A stretch of 64,000 nucleotides of DNA from Polytrichum commune (lineage: Eukaryota > Streptophyta > Polytrichopsida > Polytrichales > Polytrichaceae). The position numbers and the translations under genes are program-made. Below, piece by piece: positions 37,551 to 49,832 of this stretch. The notes beneath the pieces were generated by a model, which made no database searches, was not told the origin of the DNA, and saw only the letters and a list, made by a program, of their open reading frames with translations. The stretch spans positions 41,168,001 through 41,232,000 of the forward strand of contig OX485804.1 of assembly GCA_950295325.1 (NCBI GenBank). The letters are read 5' to 3'. Position 1 is the stretch's first letter. Each line of letters starts with the position of its first letter.

Positions 37551-37933
37551 TTGATGGACACCAATCCCAATGGCACACGCACGCGAGTTAGTACATACGT
37601 ATGCACTTCCGGGTATCACTGATGTCCTTTCAAGATTCCCTCCTCCGAACGTGATGATACCCGGAAAATATCAACAGAGAGCACTTTGAGGAGGTTGGGT
37701 TGCTTTTGGGCGTCACGAGCTTTTTGGCTTTTCCATCTTGGACTGGGGTTCTGTGTCAGTCCCCCAAGCACGCTGCCTGCCTCACTAGGTACACCTCTAT
37801 TTTTTCGCAGTAAAATCTGTCATTCTTGCCTCCAGTGTTGATTGTAGTTTCACCGAAAGGGAAAACTGTACTGCTGACGACCACCACGCATCGGGATGTG
37901 TGATTCAACACAAACTAGTTGTGGACAGAGTGC

Positions 37934-38180
37934 AGACTTTAACCCATCAACGCTTTTAGCATGTTCATGTTAATGGTGTCTTCTCTCTTTGTACCAGATG
38001 ATATGAATTCGTCATCAAACTCTTTCCAAGTTATTTTGTGTCCAAATGTCAAGGAAATAAACATTGGAGGACAACAAGCTATCACTATCTACTAAACAAT
38101 CGCATCAAATTCTACATTCACATTGTATGTTTTTGAAATATTGTATGTATGAGAGGCCCAAATCATGCCTAAAAAATGTG
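37934..38180 (+). repeat. Dispersed direct repeat, copy 2
   Basis: It is collinear with 36018-36262: 'acgcttttagcatgtt', 'gatgatatgaa', 'aagctatcactat', 'atgagaggccca'. Confidence 0.85.
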
Positions 38181-40526
38181 TAGGGATTAAGTGTAACATT
38201 CATTGTTCTACCACAGTTGGTTGAGTGTTCTCTTACTGCGATTAAATGCTATGCCCACACTAGGGCCCAATGAATGGGGAGAACCAACTTCTTAGTTACA
38301 AATGAACCGGTTGAGTTTGAGGAAAGACCAGTTGAACTTCAAGAAAATTGCCCACCATTTCAGAGGAATTTAGAGATTATACTTCAAATTATATAAAGAA
38401 ACACCGATAGACGGCAACATGTAACCAATTGGACTTGGAAACACTAGGATCTCGACCGACTATGCCCAAAAGTCGTTAATTACTCCTTGGTGGCAAGAAG
38501 TGTCCCTCTTGATAGGGGAAATTCATCTCTTTCCGAAACTTACTTCTATCAACATGGATTTTTCGTCTTACTCATCGTACCCTCATTGGATGTAACGTAC
38601 CGCAACTCCGCCCATTTACTTCATTGAATACAAGACAGAGACTCCTATCAAGATGGAAACTCTCTTATTGTTGTGGGCCAATTATTGGCCCTAGCGTGGG
38701 CATGCTATAAGTTATCACTTGGTCAAGTGGCACGAGAGTTGCGGTTGGCATTACCATAAGCTAGTGGAATATGATGCATCTGGAGGACAAATGTGGAAAT
38801 TATCCTCCATAAAGTTTCCGAGCTCACACAACTCTCGCGTTTGGCTGATTAAGTTATGAACTATATTTTCATGATCACATCAATAAGTTAAAGAAGGATG
38901 AATCCGTTTGAAAATGAAATGCAAACCCCATAAGCAATGGTTGGAGTTTTCGGATTCAACTTAAATATGATGCATCCAGAGAACATAGTATGCCCCATGA
39001 AGCCCCAGGCACCACAACTTCCAAGTCATGGTTAGATTAATACTCGGATTGATAGAGATGATGCAGAGCACAGAAGAGCTTTCTTAGCTTATCCGCACAG
39101 TGGTCAGAATGTTATGAACTACATGTTCACAATCACAACAATGAGTAAGTAAACAAAAAGGATGAGCAAAATTCGTTCAGAAATGCAATGCAAAAATCCA
39201 TAAGCATGGCACGATGTTGAGAAAGAAGATCTAATCAGAACTACATATTGAGCACAAAACAGTTCGGACACTCATAGCCCTTTTTCAACAAATGCAAGGA
39301 GCTCTTGTAACGCGACACAATCATTTTTTGCAAAAGGTCTTGAAGTACGGACGGCACGAAACAAGGGGATGCGCTTCTTGTTAGGGCTTTATAAAAAGAT
39401 GAATTGTCTTTCGACCTTTGTATTTCCACAGAGTGTGTAGCAGCTGCGAAACCACGAGAAAATAGTGCCGTGGAGATCGAATGCACAAGACTGGGAGCTA
39501 TGGTGGTCAACAATTGTGAAGAAGCATTTGAATACCTGCATCTCTGCGTTTTCTTGGTGATTAGCAAATGGCTCCTTTGGCAATGGGAATCGCGAATCAC
39601 TTACAAAGCATAGACATGTTACAAACTGACTTGGTTATGATTAATTGGAACACGGGCTACGAAAATGTATTCGGTGCGTGTGTTGGTGAAGATAATTTGT
39701 CTTGAATGAGATCACAATTGATGGAGTTCCAAGAACAGATGCAACAACGTAAGGTTATGTCAACAATAACTTAAGTGAAGAACTAAGCGTTCAGACACTT
39801 GGTGGCCTAAGAAGTCACGGAAGGACTATGAATATTCAAAAACCATTGAAATGGTTGCAAATTTATGCTACGAGTTACTTCGAGGGAACATTATGAAGTG
39901 TATCAAGATCGATGAGTTTGCGCCATTGAAACTAATTGTAACAATTATGATGTCTGATGGTGTCGTGCTAGTGGAGCCTCCTTCATGAGAATGTTCACAA
40001 TATATGGGCCTTCCCACCCTAACTCTCGTCCAACACGATTAGTGAGATGTAGTTCAAACCTCTTTCTATATCCATAACTACTCAATCCTTCATGAATCAC
40101 GATTACAAAAAACCCCACATAAACATACAACATATACAAAAAAGGATGCTTGTTGCTTAACTCACACATGAATGTCTACATCAAGGAGTGCTCCTCTCAA
40201 GGGGCTCTCAATTATAGAAGTGCATCCAAAACAAGACACCTTCACTTCTAGGCTTAGAGCACTTCTCCACCTAACTTTATTCAAGGGTTTTTAGCCCAAA
40301 AACCCCGTCTTAGGTATTGGGCATCTCCACTGGCTTGTATATTATTTACCGATCCTAGTTGGTTGCCCAAATGGCAATGGATTATTATAATGGCCTTTAG
40401 TGGATGGAATTGCCGACCCAGTCGTTGTTTAAAGGGCTCCTTCCAAGTTCTTCGTAGTTGTTAGTTAAGGTATGCCCAGACGGCTGCACCCATTGGTCAG
40501 ACTGCAGAGATCCTCAGTTTTACTTA
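38181..40526. other. Gene-free DNA with a diverged tandem pair
   Basis: A diverged two-copy repeat at about 38769-39200 shares 'tatgatgcatc', 'gttatgaacta', 'ttcagaaatgcaatgcaaa'-type blocks. Frames at 39241-39600 and 39945-40169 (minus) show no family features. Confidence 0.55.
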
Positions 40527-41026
40527 GGGCGACTTCACACACAAGACTGAGAGCCCGTGACCATTACACTTTAAGCACTCTCATTGGTGGAAAAGGCGGA
40601 GCCGGTCCAAGTTCGCTTCACACTACGCTTGAGGGACCAACGGAGTATGTGAATGCAAGATGGATGTCGAGTCTACGTGGATTCCTACATGGCATCAAAC
40701 GGATCATGTTTCACGGTCACTTGGACCATTTTCAAAAACCACCTCTTGGAGGTAGACCTAACACTAAAATCGAGAGACCATGGCACTTTGAACACTCATA
40801 ACCGTTGGTTTATTCTATTTTATCATGTGTGAAGACCCGCATGAATAAAATTTTTATTGAAATGGCATTTGGTTGAGGATCCAGTCACATATGACTTCAC
40901 ACTATACTTGAGGGTCCGTGACCACACTACATGATATTGGAGGTGTGTTGGGACGGCCTTTGGACACTTTCTTTTGGGCTCTCACAATTCCATGGTCACG
41001 GCCCTTGGCTCGTGCGTGAAGCGGCC
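40527..41026 (+). mobile_element. PIF/Harbinger-like (Tourist-type) MITE, family 2 copy 1
   Basis: It begins GGGCGACTTCACACACAAG after TTA and ends CGTGCGTGAAGCGGCC. It is about 500 bp with no ORF, and it aligns over its full length with copy 3 (57661-58155, inverted). Confidence 0.88.
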
Positions 41027-42360
41027 TTTTGTGTAGTTTCAAGTAAGTTATCAGTTCATCTGATCTGCCAGCTTTCTTTACTGTGGGATCAAGCTTATTT
41101 ATATAATCGAGGCCTGTAGTCCTTACAACAAAAAAGTAAATGGACAGCAAGGAATCAAATATCTTCGCTTTTGTTTTCACGTAAACGTTCGTACACATCA
41201 GTCATTGAAGGGTTCGGGACAACACACATATGGGTTGTATAGTTCGTGAATATATAACTAATACTCATAAAGTGTTCTTTGCAATGTTCATCGATTTTTT
41301 AAGGAACCTTAAAGGGATATACATGTTATTATATAGCCCCTTTGAGCATACTACCCCATAGTTGCACGTGATTTAAACATAAATACATATAGTACACGAG
41401 GCTCCACCATGGCCTCGAAGTCCGCGCCTCCAAACACAATTTGGCACCTTGTCAAGTGCAACGCTAACATCCCGTCATTATTGGCGGGACATATAAGAAA
41501 GCAAGTTTGGTGGGTCTGTGATTCTAGGACCGTCACTATTGGCAGGACATATAAAAATGCAAGTTTGGTGGGTCGCGATTGTGGGAACCTTATTGGTGTA
41601 ATGGGAACTACATATAAGCCAGTTGGGTCCAATGGCTTCAAGATACCGAGAGACTAGGTGTCATGGTCCATTGAGGTTGTACTCAACATATTCATCATGT
41701 AATGCAATGTGTTTGGAGCACTATGCGAAGGTTTTTGTGGTTTTTGGACATCCCGTATGTGAATTGTTGAAATTTGATTGAAAGTTTACATGGTTTTATA
41801 ATATTAACATATAAACCCTTTGACCGGAAAGCCCTGAGCTTTGGAACCCTAATTTTGTGACAAAACTAATCCATTTTGCACAAACCGCATCTACATTACT
41901 TTTTGGAAGGAATTCACATGGATGAATGCTTCCATCGAAAGTTGCTACTCGTATTAGCAAGCATCTCACCACTCCCATGGCGACAAGTATGCATTAAGTT
42001 AAAATAGTAGTTTCTTCAATTGTCTAAGGACAAACTTCCATGTGCCAACCATTCTTGTCATATTCCTCTCTTTTTCACAAAAATAATATGTTTTAAGAAT
42101 GCACATAAAAAAAAGTAGTAGATTGTGGACTTCCAACTTTGTATGTTACAAAAGCTTTACAACTTAGCCACAAAGATTGTGATTGCCTATGAACACAAAT
42201 CACCCGACTATAGGAGAGGGACAAAAGATCCTTTCTCCTCCCCCAAGCTCACTTCTATGCCAAAGGAACCACTTTTACTTTCTATTTCTCATATAGTAAA
42301 AGTATTTTATTCATAGCGCTATCGTTGCTTGTACTATGAATCATATATATTTTGATCCAC
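41027..42360. other. Gene-free DNA with a 59-bp tandem pair
   Basis: At 41470-41590 two units share 'attggc(g/a)ggacatata' and 'gcaagtttggtgggtc'. A weaker third follows. Open frames across it are a consequence of the repeat. Confidence 0.6.
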
Positions 42361-42757
42361 CAATTGGAACTATCTAATTTCAACTTCACGCATTCATCCA
42401 TTCTTCTATGTGGAACTGTCTAATTCTAACTTGATCCATTCATCCATTTGGAACTGTCTAATTCTAACTATATCCATTCATCCATTCTCCTAGTTGAACT
42501 ATTTCTAACTACATTCATTTATTCATTGAGAGTTGTCTAGCTCCCATGAACAACATCCATCCGTTGGGAGTTGTCTAATTCCAGTCCATATCTTCTTGTT
42601 GGAGCTGTCTAACTCCAACACAAAGATCTTTTACAAGGAGGTGTCTAACGACTCCCATGCACAATTCCTTCGTGGGTTGTCTAGCCCTTGTGCACCTTTT
42701 CTTTCTTGGGATGTCAAACCCACTTCTTTCGTCGGAGTTGCCTGACTCCAAACACCA
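42361..42757 (+). repeat. Run of about 10 degenerate hairpin-forming units with a TGTCTA(A) loop
   Basis: Units spaced about 35-50 bp each have a short stem around TGTCTA: TTGGAACTGTCTAATTCTAA, TGGGAGTTGTCTAATTCCA, GTTGGAGCTGTCTAACTCCA, GGAGGTGTCTAACGACTCC, GGGTTGTCTAGCCC, GGGATGTCAAACCC, GGAGTTGCCTGACTCC. The arms differ between units but stay complementary. The first part (42361-42500) also repeats 'atccattcatccatt'. Confidence 0.75.
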
Positions 42758-43646
42758 TAAGCTCACAAGCTAGGCATATCACAGTTCCAGGAAGGAAATT
42801 AGACTTCGCCGTTGCTAACGAAGCTTGGGACATAATCTCAATACATTTTGTTGGGTGACCACTTCCATGTGCCAAGTAGGAAGCTTAACATACAAGAATA
42901 AATCTCCCTAAATATCATGCCTATGACAACCAAAGCGCACGTGATACTAAGGAGGTATGCCATGTTAACATGGATGCATGATAATAGAGAAATATTATAG
43001 TGTGTGACATTATAGAATAACACAAAGTCGACATGACAATAACGACAATGATGACAACACAATGCATGCGAACATGTAGATCAATTCAATGTCAAAACCT
43101 ATGATATATAAGAGGGAAATGTGACAACAAGGAGGGAGAGTCAAACTGAACACATATGTTCCCTAGGGTTTCAAGATATAAGAGAGGAGGTTAGGGTGTA
43201 ACTTGGAACTCAGAAAGGGAATAAAAACAAAGCAAAGCACAAGTTCCATGTGGGGGGGTCCAAATTTTGTCATGTAGTGAATATCGCCGACTTGTCAGCC
43301 GGCACATAGGAAGTGTGGCCCAAGTTTGCAAGCTCTCTAAGTTAAGGAAGAAGGCACACCTGGTTTTGCCATAGCCATCCTTGGAGCCTGCCGGCAACAA
43401 CTATCTTCTTAACACCACGAGAAAGAAGAATCTGGCACAAGTTCACCCAATTCATGATTGGTGCATAGCCTAGGCCGAGTATGATATCATCAAAAGTCCC
43501 CCACTTTTTGCATCCCCTTGCCAACACATATATTATATGCTTGTTCCCGTATATGGGTCGGTCTATTACGTAAGTTTAATTTCACTACTACACCTTGCCT
43601 TAAAGCGCACGTACTACACTCAATGTGTTTCCCGGCTTCCTACAGT
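42758..43646. other. Gene-free spacer
   Basis: Frames at 43191-43400 and 43342-43527 (minus) overlap and show no domain. Nothing else is seen. Confidence 0.45.
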
Positions 43647-44255
43647 GAGGGGCTGATCGCACCGGCCACTTCCGGCACCATCCGTTGGGCATCTTCGATT
43701 GCGATAGTGTGAAAAGTGGTGGGCCACTATCTACTTCTCAACATAATCTCCAGCATTTTTAGGGCTAGAACTGGACGGAAATGTTGGTGTGATCGGGGCA
43801 GGAGGGGTTGATCACACCGGTCGCTTAAGACACCGTCTGTTGGCATCTTCCGTTGTAATAGTGTGGAAAGTGGTGGGCCGCCATCTATTTCTCAACAATT
43901 TCACGGCTGGAATCGGACGGAAAGTTTGGTGTGATCGGGGCACGAGGGGTTGATCACACCGGCCACCTCAAGCACCATCCGTTGGCATCTCTGATTGTAA
44001 TAGTGTGGAAAGTGGTGGGCCGCCATCTATTTTTCAACATAATCTTCAGCAATATCACATCTGGAACCATACACAAATTTTGATGTGATCGGGCCATGAG
44101 GGGCTAATCACACCAACCACTTCTAGCACCATCTGTTAGTGTCGCCGGCTGTAATAGTGTGGAAAATGGTGGTCGAACGTTTATTTCTCAACATAATCCC
44201 CAACAGTTTCATAACTGGAACCGGGCGAAAACGTTGGTGTGATCAGGGCATGAGT
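43647..44255. repeat. Four-unit tandem array, about 150 bp per unit, with palindromic junctions
   Basis: Units start with GAGGGG(C/T)T at 43647, 43803, 43944 and 44098 (spacing 156, 141, 154; the last ends about 44252). Each unit runs from GATCACACC(GG) to GGTGTGATC, so its ends are inverted repeats of 9-10 bp. 'taatagtgtggaaagtggtgggc' type sequence lies in the middle. Confidence 0.93.
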
Positions 44256-46095
44256 CTTTCCTTTGAGTTAATAGGTGACCATGTGCTGGTATGGTATTTT
44301 CCATTTATTTAAATTTTTATATATCATTTGGATATTTATGATGAGGATTTCAATATTTTGGATTCCAATAGAGTATGCATAGTTGATTGTATTTTTTTTT
44401 TCTCAATACCCTTCGGGTCTATACATATACCATGAAAAAACATTCACACATAGCCAAAATCGTCTTAGTATCAATATGGTTTTGAATGGTCGTAACATTT
44501 CTTCATTGCCCTAGGTCATATTCGGTGGAACTGGCTCCTACAGGTGAAGATCCCAACACAAACCCTAAAATATATAAATCTCCATTTAAAATCATGTTAA
44601 AAATGAATTGATGTGCGCGTTTCGTACTGCGCAACCAAGTAAATCATATACGATTTTGAACCATTTTTCAACCCAACCATATGACATGTCAAATTAGCAC
44701 TCAATGTCATTAATCCTATGATATTACAAACCCATGTTTGAAAGGTTGTGTAATGCAAGGGATTCAACATGGAAGATGCCAAGAAAATGTCGCTTGTAGA
44801 AAGCAAACTAACTCAAAACATGTCGAGATATGGACCCAAATAATAACACGAGTATACAAAGACGATCACCCTTGACACACCCATCAAATATCAATGTTTG
44901 ACTGGTATCACGATTTTCGTACCCATAGATAGGCCCGTTCTTTCACACAATTGTTGATGTTGATGATTATTGGTACCCTACACTTCACCTACTATATACC
45001 CCATGGTAATAACGCATTGTATATAACATTACCATTGCCTATCGAGCTATTTACCACAGGTTGAGCTGACTTGGCTTGCAATGGTGAGGAGGAGGAGAAA
45101 CTTTGGTCTCCGGTAGGGGACCAACGTGAATGAAGTGTCTATTCGTTCTACCCCTAGACCTATGTCCACGGGACATAGGAATAGAAGTAAAGAACTACTC
45201 CCCCCTTGCTATGGTGAGTCAGTAACCCAAGTTTCCTTTTCCTTGCCTTTCAGGGATACATGTCCTCTCTTCTATCCAGGACGTGGCACTTGCTGAAGCT
45301 AGAAGGCAAAGGGGGTTACCCCACCACCTAAACACATTCGCAATTGACATGGGAGCGAATGGCGGGTCGCCATGTGGCACGTGCCTTGCTTGCACTGGTA
45401 AGGAACTTCAATTGTACCACGATATAAGGCTTCAAGTTATAGGCTTCTCGGTCGGCTTGGGAAGCTCCCGATACACCGCCACTTGGACTCCTACCAACCA
45501 AGGTCCAATGGGGGTCCGTTGTGGGATGGAACGTGGGGTTGATAACGGAACCGACCCTCCATTCGCTTTTATTACTTAAGACTAGATTATGGATGTCCCA
45601 AACCAACACTTTAGAAAATCTTGTGTTGTGTGTAGTAAGAGCAAGTCCACACTCCTTGCATCTGCATCCATATTTGCACTTTAACATCCGCAATGCATGT
45701 GCAGATGCAGTGAAGCCACCCACTCATTGACATAAATATCCAACACGGATGAAAGTTTATGCCGGAGGCCTCGAACTCCCTGCATATGTGAGAGATATGC
45801 AAGGACGGTTATAAATAATAGGACAAGATGATGTTTTTTTAAACCTTCGACCTACTACTTTTCTCTAATATCAAGTAGTTACAAATGGGTTTGAGAAATA
45901 ACTAGTTAAGAAAAACTTAAGGTTAGATTATGGATATCCAAAACCCAACGCCTAACCTAGACCCAACAGTTTAGAAATCTTGTATTGTGTGTAAGTACAT
46001 GCCCTGAACCATTTGATACATGGGTTGCCTATAAAGGGCAATTTTAAATCCTTGTGACTTTTGCATATGATGATATCCAAGTGATGCATCCTTTA
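44256..46095. other. Gene-free DNA with a small palindrome and a direct repeat
   Basis: CCTATGTCC/GGACATAGG is a perfect inverted repeat with a 3-bp loop at 45169-45189. A direct repeat 'ttagattatgga(t)..caaaacccaac' is found at about 45584-45643 and 45925-45998. The frame at 45283-45579 is not convincing as a gene. Confidence 0.55.
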
Positions 46096-46209
46096 GGGTT
46101 GGTTTAGACTATGGTAGAGAAGTGCACTGGTTGGACAAGAATTCCAGCCCAAGCCAAAGGTATTTGAGGCAACGGTTGGTATGTCAAACAAGGTGGAAAA
46201 CCACACCTA

Positions 46210-46254
<45 letters not shown>

Positions 46255-46527
46255 AGTCGGAGTTCTATGAAGGTCACGTTTCTTGTCCGAGGGTTTGAGT
46301 TTGCCCAAGAAACTTGACCTCTGGAGAACTCCCCTAGCAAAAAAGTGTTGCCATGTAGACCAACCATGTCATTTTTTCATCCATGCTTGAAGTTCTTCAC
46401 CAAAGAAGTTTTGCCCATAATGTAAACCCCGGCTGGCAAAGAACCCATTCCATAACTAATCATATTGCTCAATTCCCCTAAAATTCTTGGCCGGTGCACT
46501 TCTTCACCATAATCTAAACCAGCCTCA
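46096..46527. mobile_element. MITE, 432 bp, with about 45-bp terminal inverted repeats
   Basis: The left end GGTTGGTTTAGACTATGG...GAAGTGCAC and the right end GTGCACTTCTTCACCATAAT...CCAGCC are inverted copies with few mismatches and run on to 'caagaatt'. The inside has an AT microsatellite (46219-46250) and a second 27-bp imperfect hairpin (arms 46259-46285 and 46306-46332). There is no ORF. It is Tourist-like in size and end sequence, but the target duplication is unclear. Confidence 0.85.
46219..46250. repeat. TA dinucleotide microsatellite
   Basis: A run of about 15 TA units inside the 46.1-kb MITE. Confidence 0.95.
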
Positions 46528-47090
46528 ATACAACATTGAAATCTTGCGAATAAAAAAAGTTATGAATTCAAATTTTCTAAGAAGATCAACTTATTAATGC
46601 TTATTCCGTTGGTTTTAGGTGTGTTGACATGTGATATGTGCAATTAGGTTGCCTTTGTGAACATGTCGCCTCTTTACCCACGAAAATTACCCTTGGGGTC
46701 AAAACCAAATCACACAAATTTGTAACTTTGTTTAATCATTTCTATAGCAACCACAATTCAAAAATGATATTATTAGTACATTTTCAAAATAGTGTGGAAT
46801 ATTGATAAATAAGCTGGGGGCAACCTAATTACACATATGAGTGTACATGACAAATAAGAATTGCGGACACTATGATCATTAAAAGGTGTATGAAAAATCA
46901 ATATCAAAATCAAATATGATCAATTTAGTCACTCTTCTTGCATAACACTACTCAGCTAATGCGTTGTATTCATGAGCCCCATAATGGATTCGAGAACAAA
47001 GCGTCCGGATGCCGGAATCCCAATGCTTCAGACTCAATCTAAAGGCATGACAATTCAACACAACTCGTCAATGAAGTGATGTTATGTGCC
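46528..47090. other. AT-rich spacer
   Basis: No gene, RNA or repeat feature is recognised here. Confidence 0.4.
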
Positions 47091-47930
47091 AAAGTTGAAC
47101 ATGACTTTATGCCACACGAGCTTTTAACACATGTTCCAACCAACCACTATGTGACAGGTGGGCACCCTCATTCATAGAATAATGATTGTTGTGCCAGAGC
47201 CGAGGAGCTATTACGGCAGATTGAACCATGTGATTGTTCATGAAATATCGAGACCAAAGTATGGGATTGATTTTAGGCACTTGACTTGCCAATTTCGAAC
47301 ATGTATTCATGCCACATCAACTTTTACACACATCCCAACCAACCATCGTGTGACAGGTGGCATCCTCACTCACAAAACAATGATATTGTGCCGGAATGGA
47401 TGAGGTAGATAAAAAATAAGGTAGATGCGATTGTGTAGGAAACATCGACACTAAAGTATCTTATATATTTAGGACACTTCACATGCCCATAACATTACTT
47501 AGTGACATGGGTCCTCATAATATAACAATCGGATGATGGGAGTTCAGTTTGAATCTAAATCTTCATGTGCAGTTTTTCAAGCATCCCACGGAATGAGAGT
47601 TGCACACTAAGTAATGTTATCCCAAGATTGATTGAATCCATTGTCCGTGCCACACCAACTTTTCCATGTGTTCCAGCAAATGGTTGTGAGAAAGGTGGCA
47701 CCCACACTCACAAATATCATGAAACCAATGAGGAATTGATTCCTTACAATTGTAATGAAGAGTCGTGATTTATGTTTGGAATATCAATACCATTCCAAAG
47801 TATCTTATCGAATTTAGGCTTTGCCAATGTTGAATGTGTTTTTATGCCACGCCACCTTATTTTTGCATGTTCCAACCAACCCCTGCATGACAATGGCATC
47901 CTCTCTCACAGAAAAATAATTGAGCAACAT
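47091..47930. repeat. Four diverged units of an about 198-bp tandem repeat
   Basis: Unit starts at about 47091, 47289, 47628 and 47825 (spacing 198, 339, 197; the middle gap could hold a lost unit plus inserted DNA). Shared order: 'ttgaacatg..ttatgccac', 'acttttacacat', 'ttccaaccaacc', 'tgtgacaggtggcaccctcactcaca', 'aataatgat'. Confidence 0.85.
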
Positions 47931-49832
47931 GCCACCGTGAAGGAACTTTTGGAAACACCCAAGTGGGCAACAAGGAAGAGCATTCCTCCATCAAAGAAGT
48001 TTGGAGCCACCCCCCAGGCAAGACCCAAAACTTCTCCATCTTGTCCGCTAAGGTGGCTACATTGGTTGGTGGCAAGGCAAGTTGATGAAGTGGACATACC
48101 CCATGTCTGAATAGTGCACACAATAAAATTGTTATTTCATAATGACCTTTGAGAATCTTTTGTCCATGCACTCATCTAAACTGGATCTAAGTGTCAAACT
48201 TGCAAAGTTAACAATTACGCCGGTTGTCCTAACTAATAATGTGGTTTATCATTACGGGTTACACATTGCTATAGAATACTTTTGAAACTATGATCTTCTC
48301 TCTTATAGCATAAATAGTTAGTATGAACATCAAGGAATGTGGAATGACTTATGTGATAACGAACACCTTCTTACCATTTGTCCCGGTCATTATTAGGTTT
48401 GTTGGTGGGCAATCTATTATTTGAGCAGTTAATATAGGATGGCGTAGGCACCTTGTTTGGAAATAGGCAAGTAAACTTTGACACTTCTATGTACTATTAA
48501 TGCTCCATGTACTCCTTTAAGATATTGAATACTTGGACATGATGTTGTGTGCCCTATTGAAAGTCAATAGGACTAGAGATGAGATTACACAAGCATATAC
48601 ACATACACAAAGGCATATGAACAATTCTTGAAGTGAGATGGTCTCATGCTCTCCTTGCTTTGCCTTTTAATGTTTCTTCTTCTTTTCTTTGATTTATACA
48701 AACAACATGGGATAACTCTTATCCCTCTTCGGATTAGCATTGTGGCTTTATTCTAACCTTATTACTTCTCATGCCTTTTCCATTGCATTTCTATTAACTA
48801 AGAACAATCTAATGCTCTACCTTCTACATGCCCTAGTAGTTGGTAATGTCATTTAATCCTTTATATGTACATCGATCCCTACTAGTACGTGTATCATGCA
48901 TTTCATACATTTTATTTTATATTTACTACACATTCTCTCAATAATAGGAAATATTGTTCCAATTTGTCCAAGTGTTTTTTTGAATTCTCAAGAAATTTAG
49001 CAAGTGAGAAAGAAATTGATTCATGTCTAGTTCAACCCGCACATATGATAACTATAATTGGTGAACCACTATAAGAGCACAAATCGGTGTAGTTTTTGAC
49101 TTGGGTTGGGTCTGAGTCACTATGTTTAAGTTGTGCTTACTCTAACCTAGACTACATGTACATTGTTTAACAAGAACATGGTAAAGTTATGAAGTATTTT
49201 ACGTGTACTAAGATGTCTTTTAGTATTTAATGCACATCTTCACCACATATTATAGATGTCTTTAAAATTAATATTTATAATAATAGGCAAACTAGTTACA
49301 TTTTATCACACATTCAACAAATAAATTAAAAATATTTCAAGAAATCAACAATTGAAAAAAAGATGTATGCCTAGTCTAACATGTGGATAGGGTAAGTCCA
49401 TATGACAAATTATGCTAATAAAACAAGTTGATGTACTTTTCCACTTGGGATATTTTGAGATCATTATGTTGTATTTGTGTTCGATCCAACCCGGAGCATG
49501 AATGTAAATCGCTTGAAGGCAAGATGACATTGTCAACTACTATTTTACATGTCCTTATATGCCAAGTATTGGTCAATGCACGTGTTTAAACATGTCATGG
49601 ATGCAATGTTCAATCACAAGAATAATAATTTATTAGGTGTACCTTCCTAGATGTCCAACAATTTGTTTAGGGTTTCACCCAAGAGATATAGATAGATAGA
49701 TAAATAGATAGATTATCGGATTGGAATTCTTATACCCCATACATGTATCCGGGTGAAAACCTAGATACTTGCACAACATTAGTAAGCACCACAAGTTTCA
49801 AGTGGAAATTTAGGTTAAGGATTGCGCATTAA
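47931..49832. other. Gene-free DNA
   Basis: Short frames (47772-48110 plus, 47857-48171 minus) overlap each other and the repeat above. A TAGA/GATA microsatellite lies at about 49685-49712. AT-rich DNA otherwise. Confidence 0.5.

Noticed and set aside
36547-37622. Several Pro/Asn-rich frames of 70-160 codons on the plus strand
   Set aside because: They are readings through the minisatellite and disagree with the minus-strand gene model.
39241-39600. 119-codon minus-strand frame
   Set aside because: No family features, no start context, and other frames overlap it; random opening is likely.
45283-45730. Overlapping plus (98 codons) and minus (131 codons) frames
   Set aside because: Neither has domain features; the opposite-strand overlap points to chance in a locally GC-richer stretch.
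47772-48171. Overlapping 112- and 104-codon frames on opposite strands
   Set aside because: Partly in a degenerate tandem repeat and without recognisable motifs.
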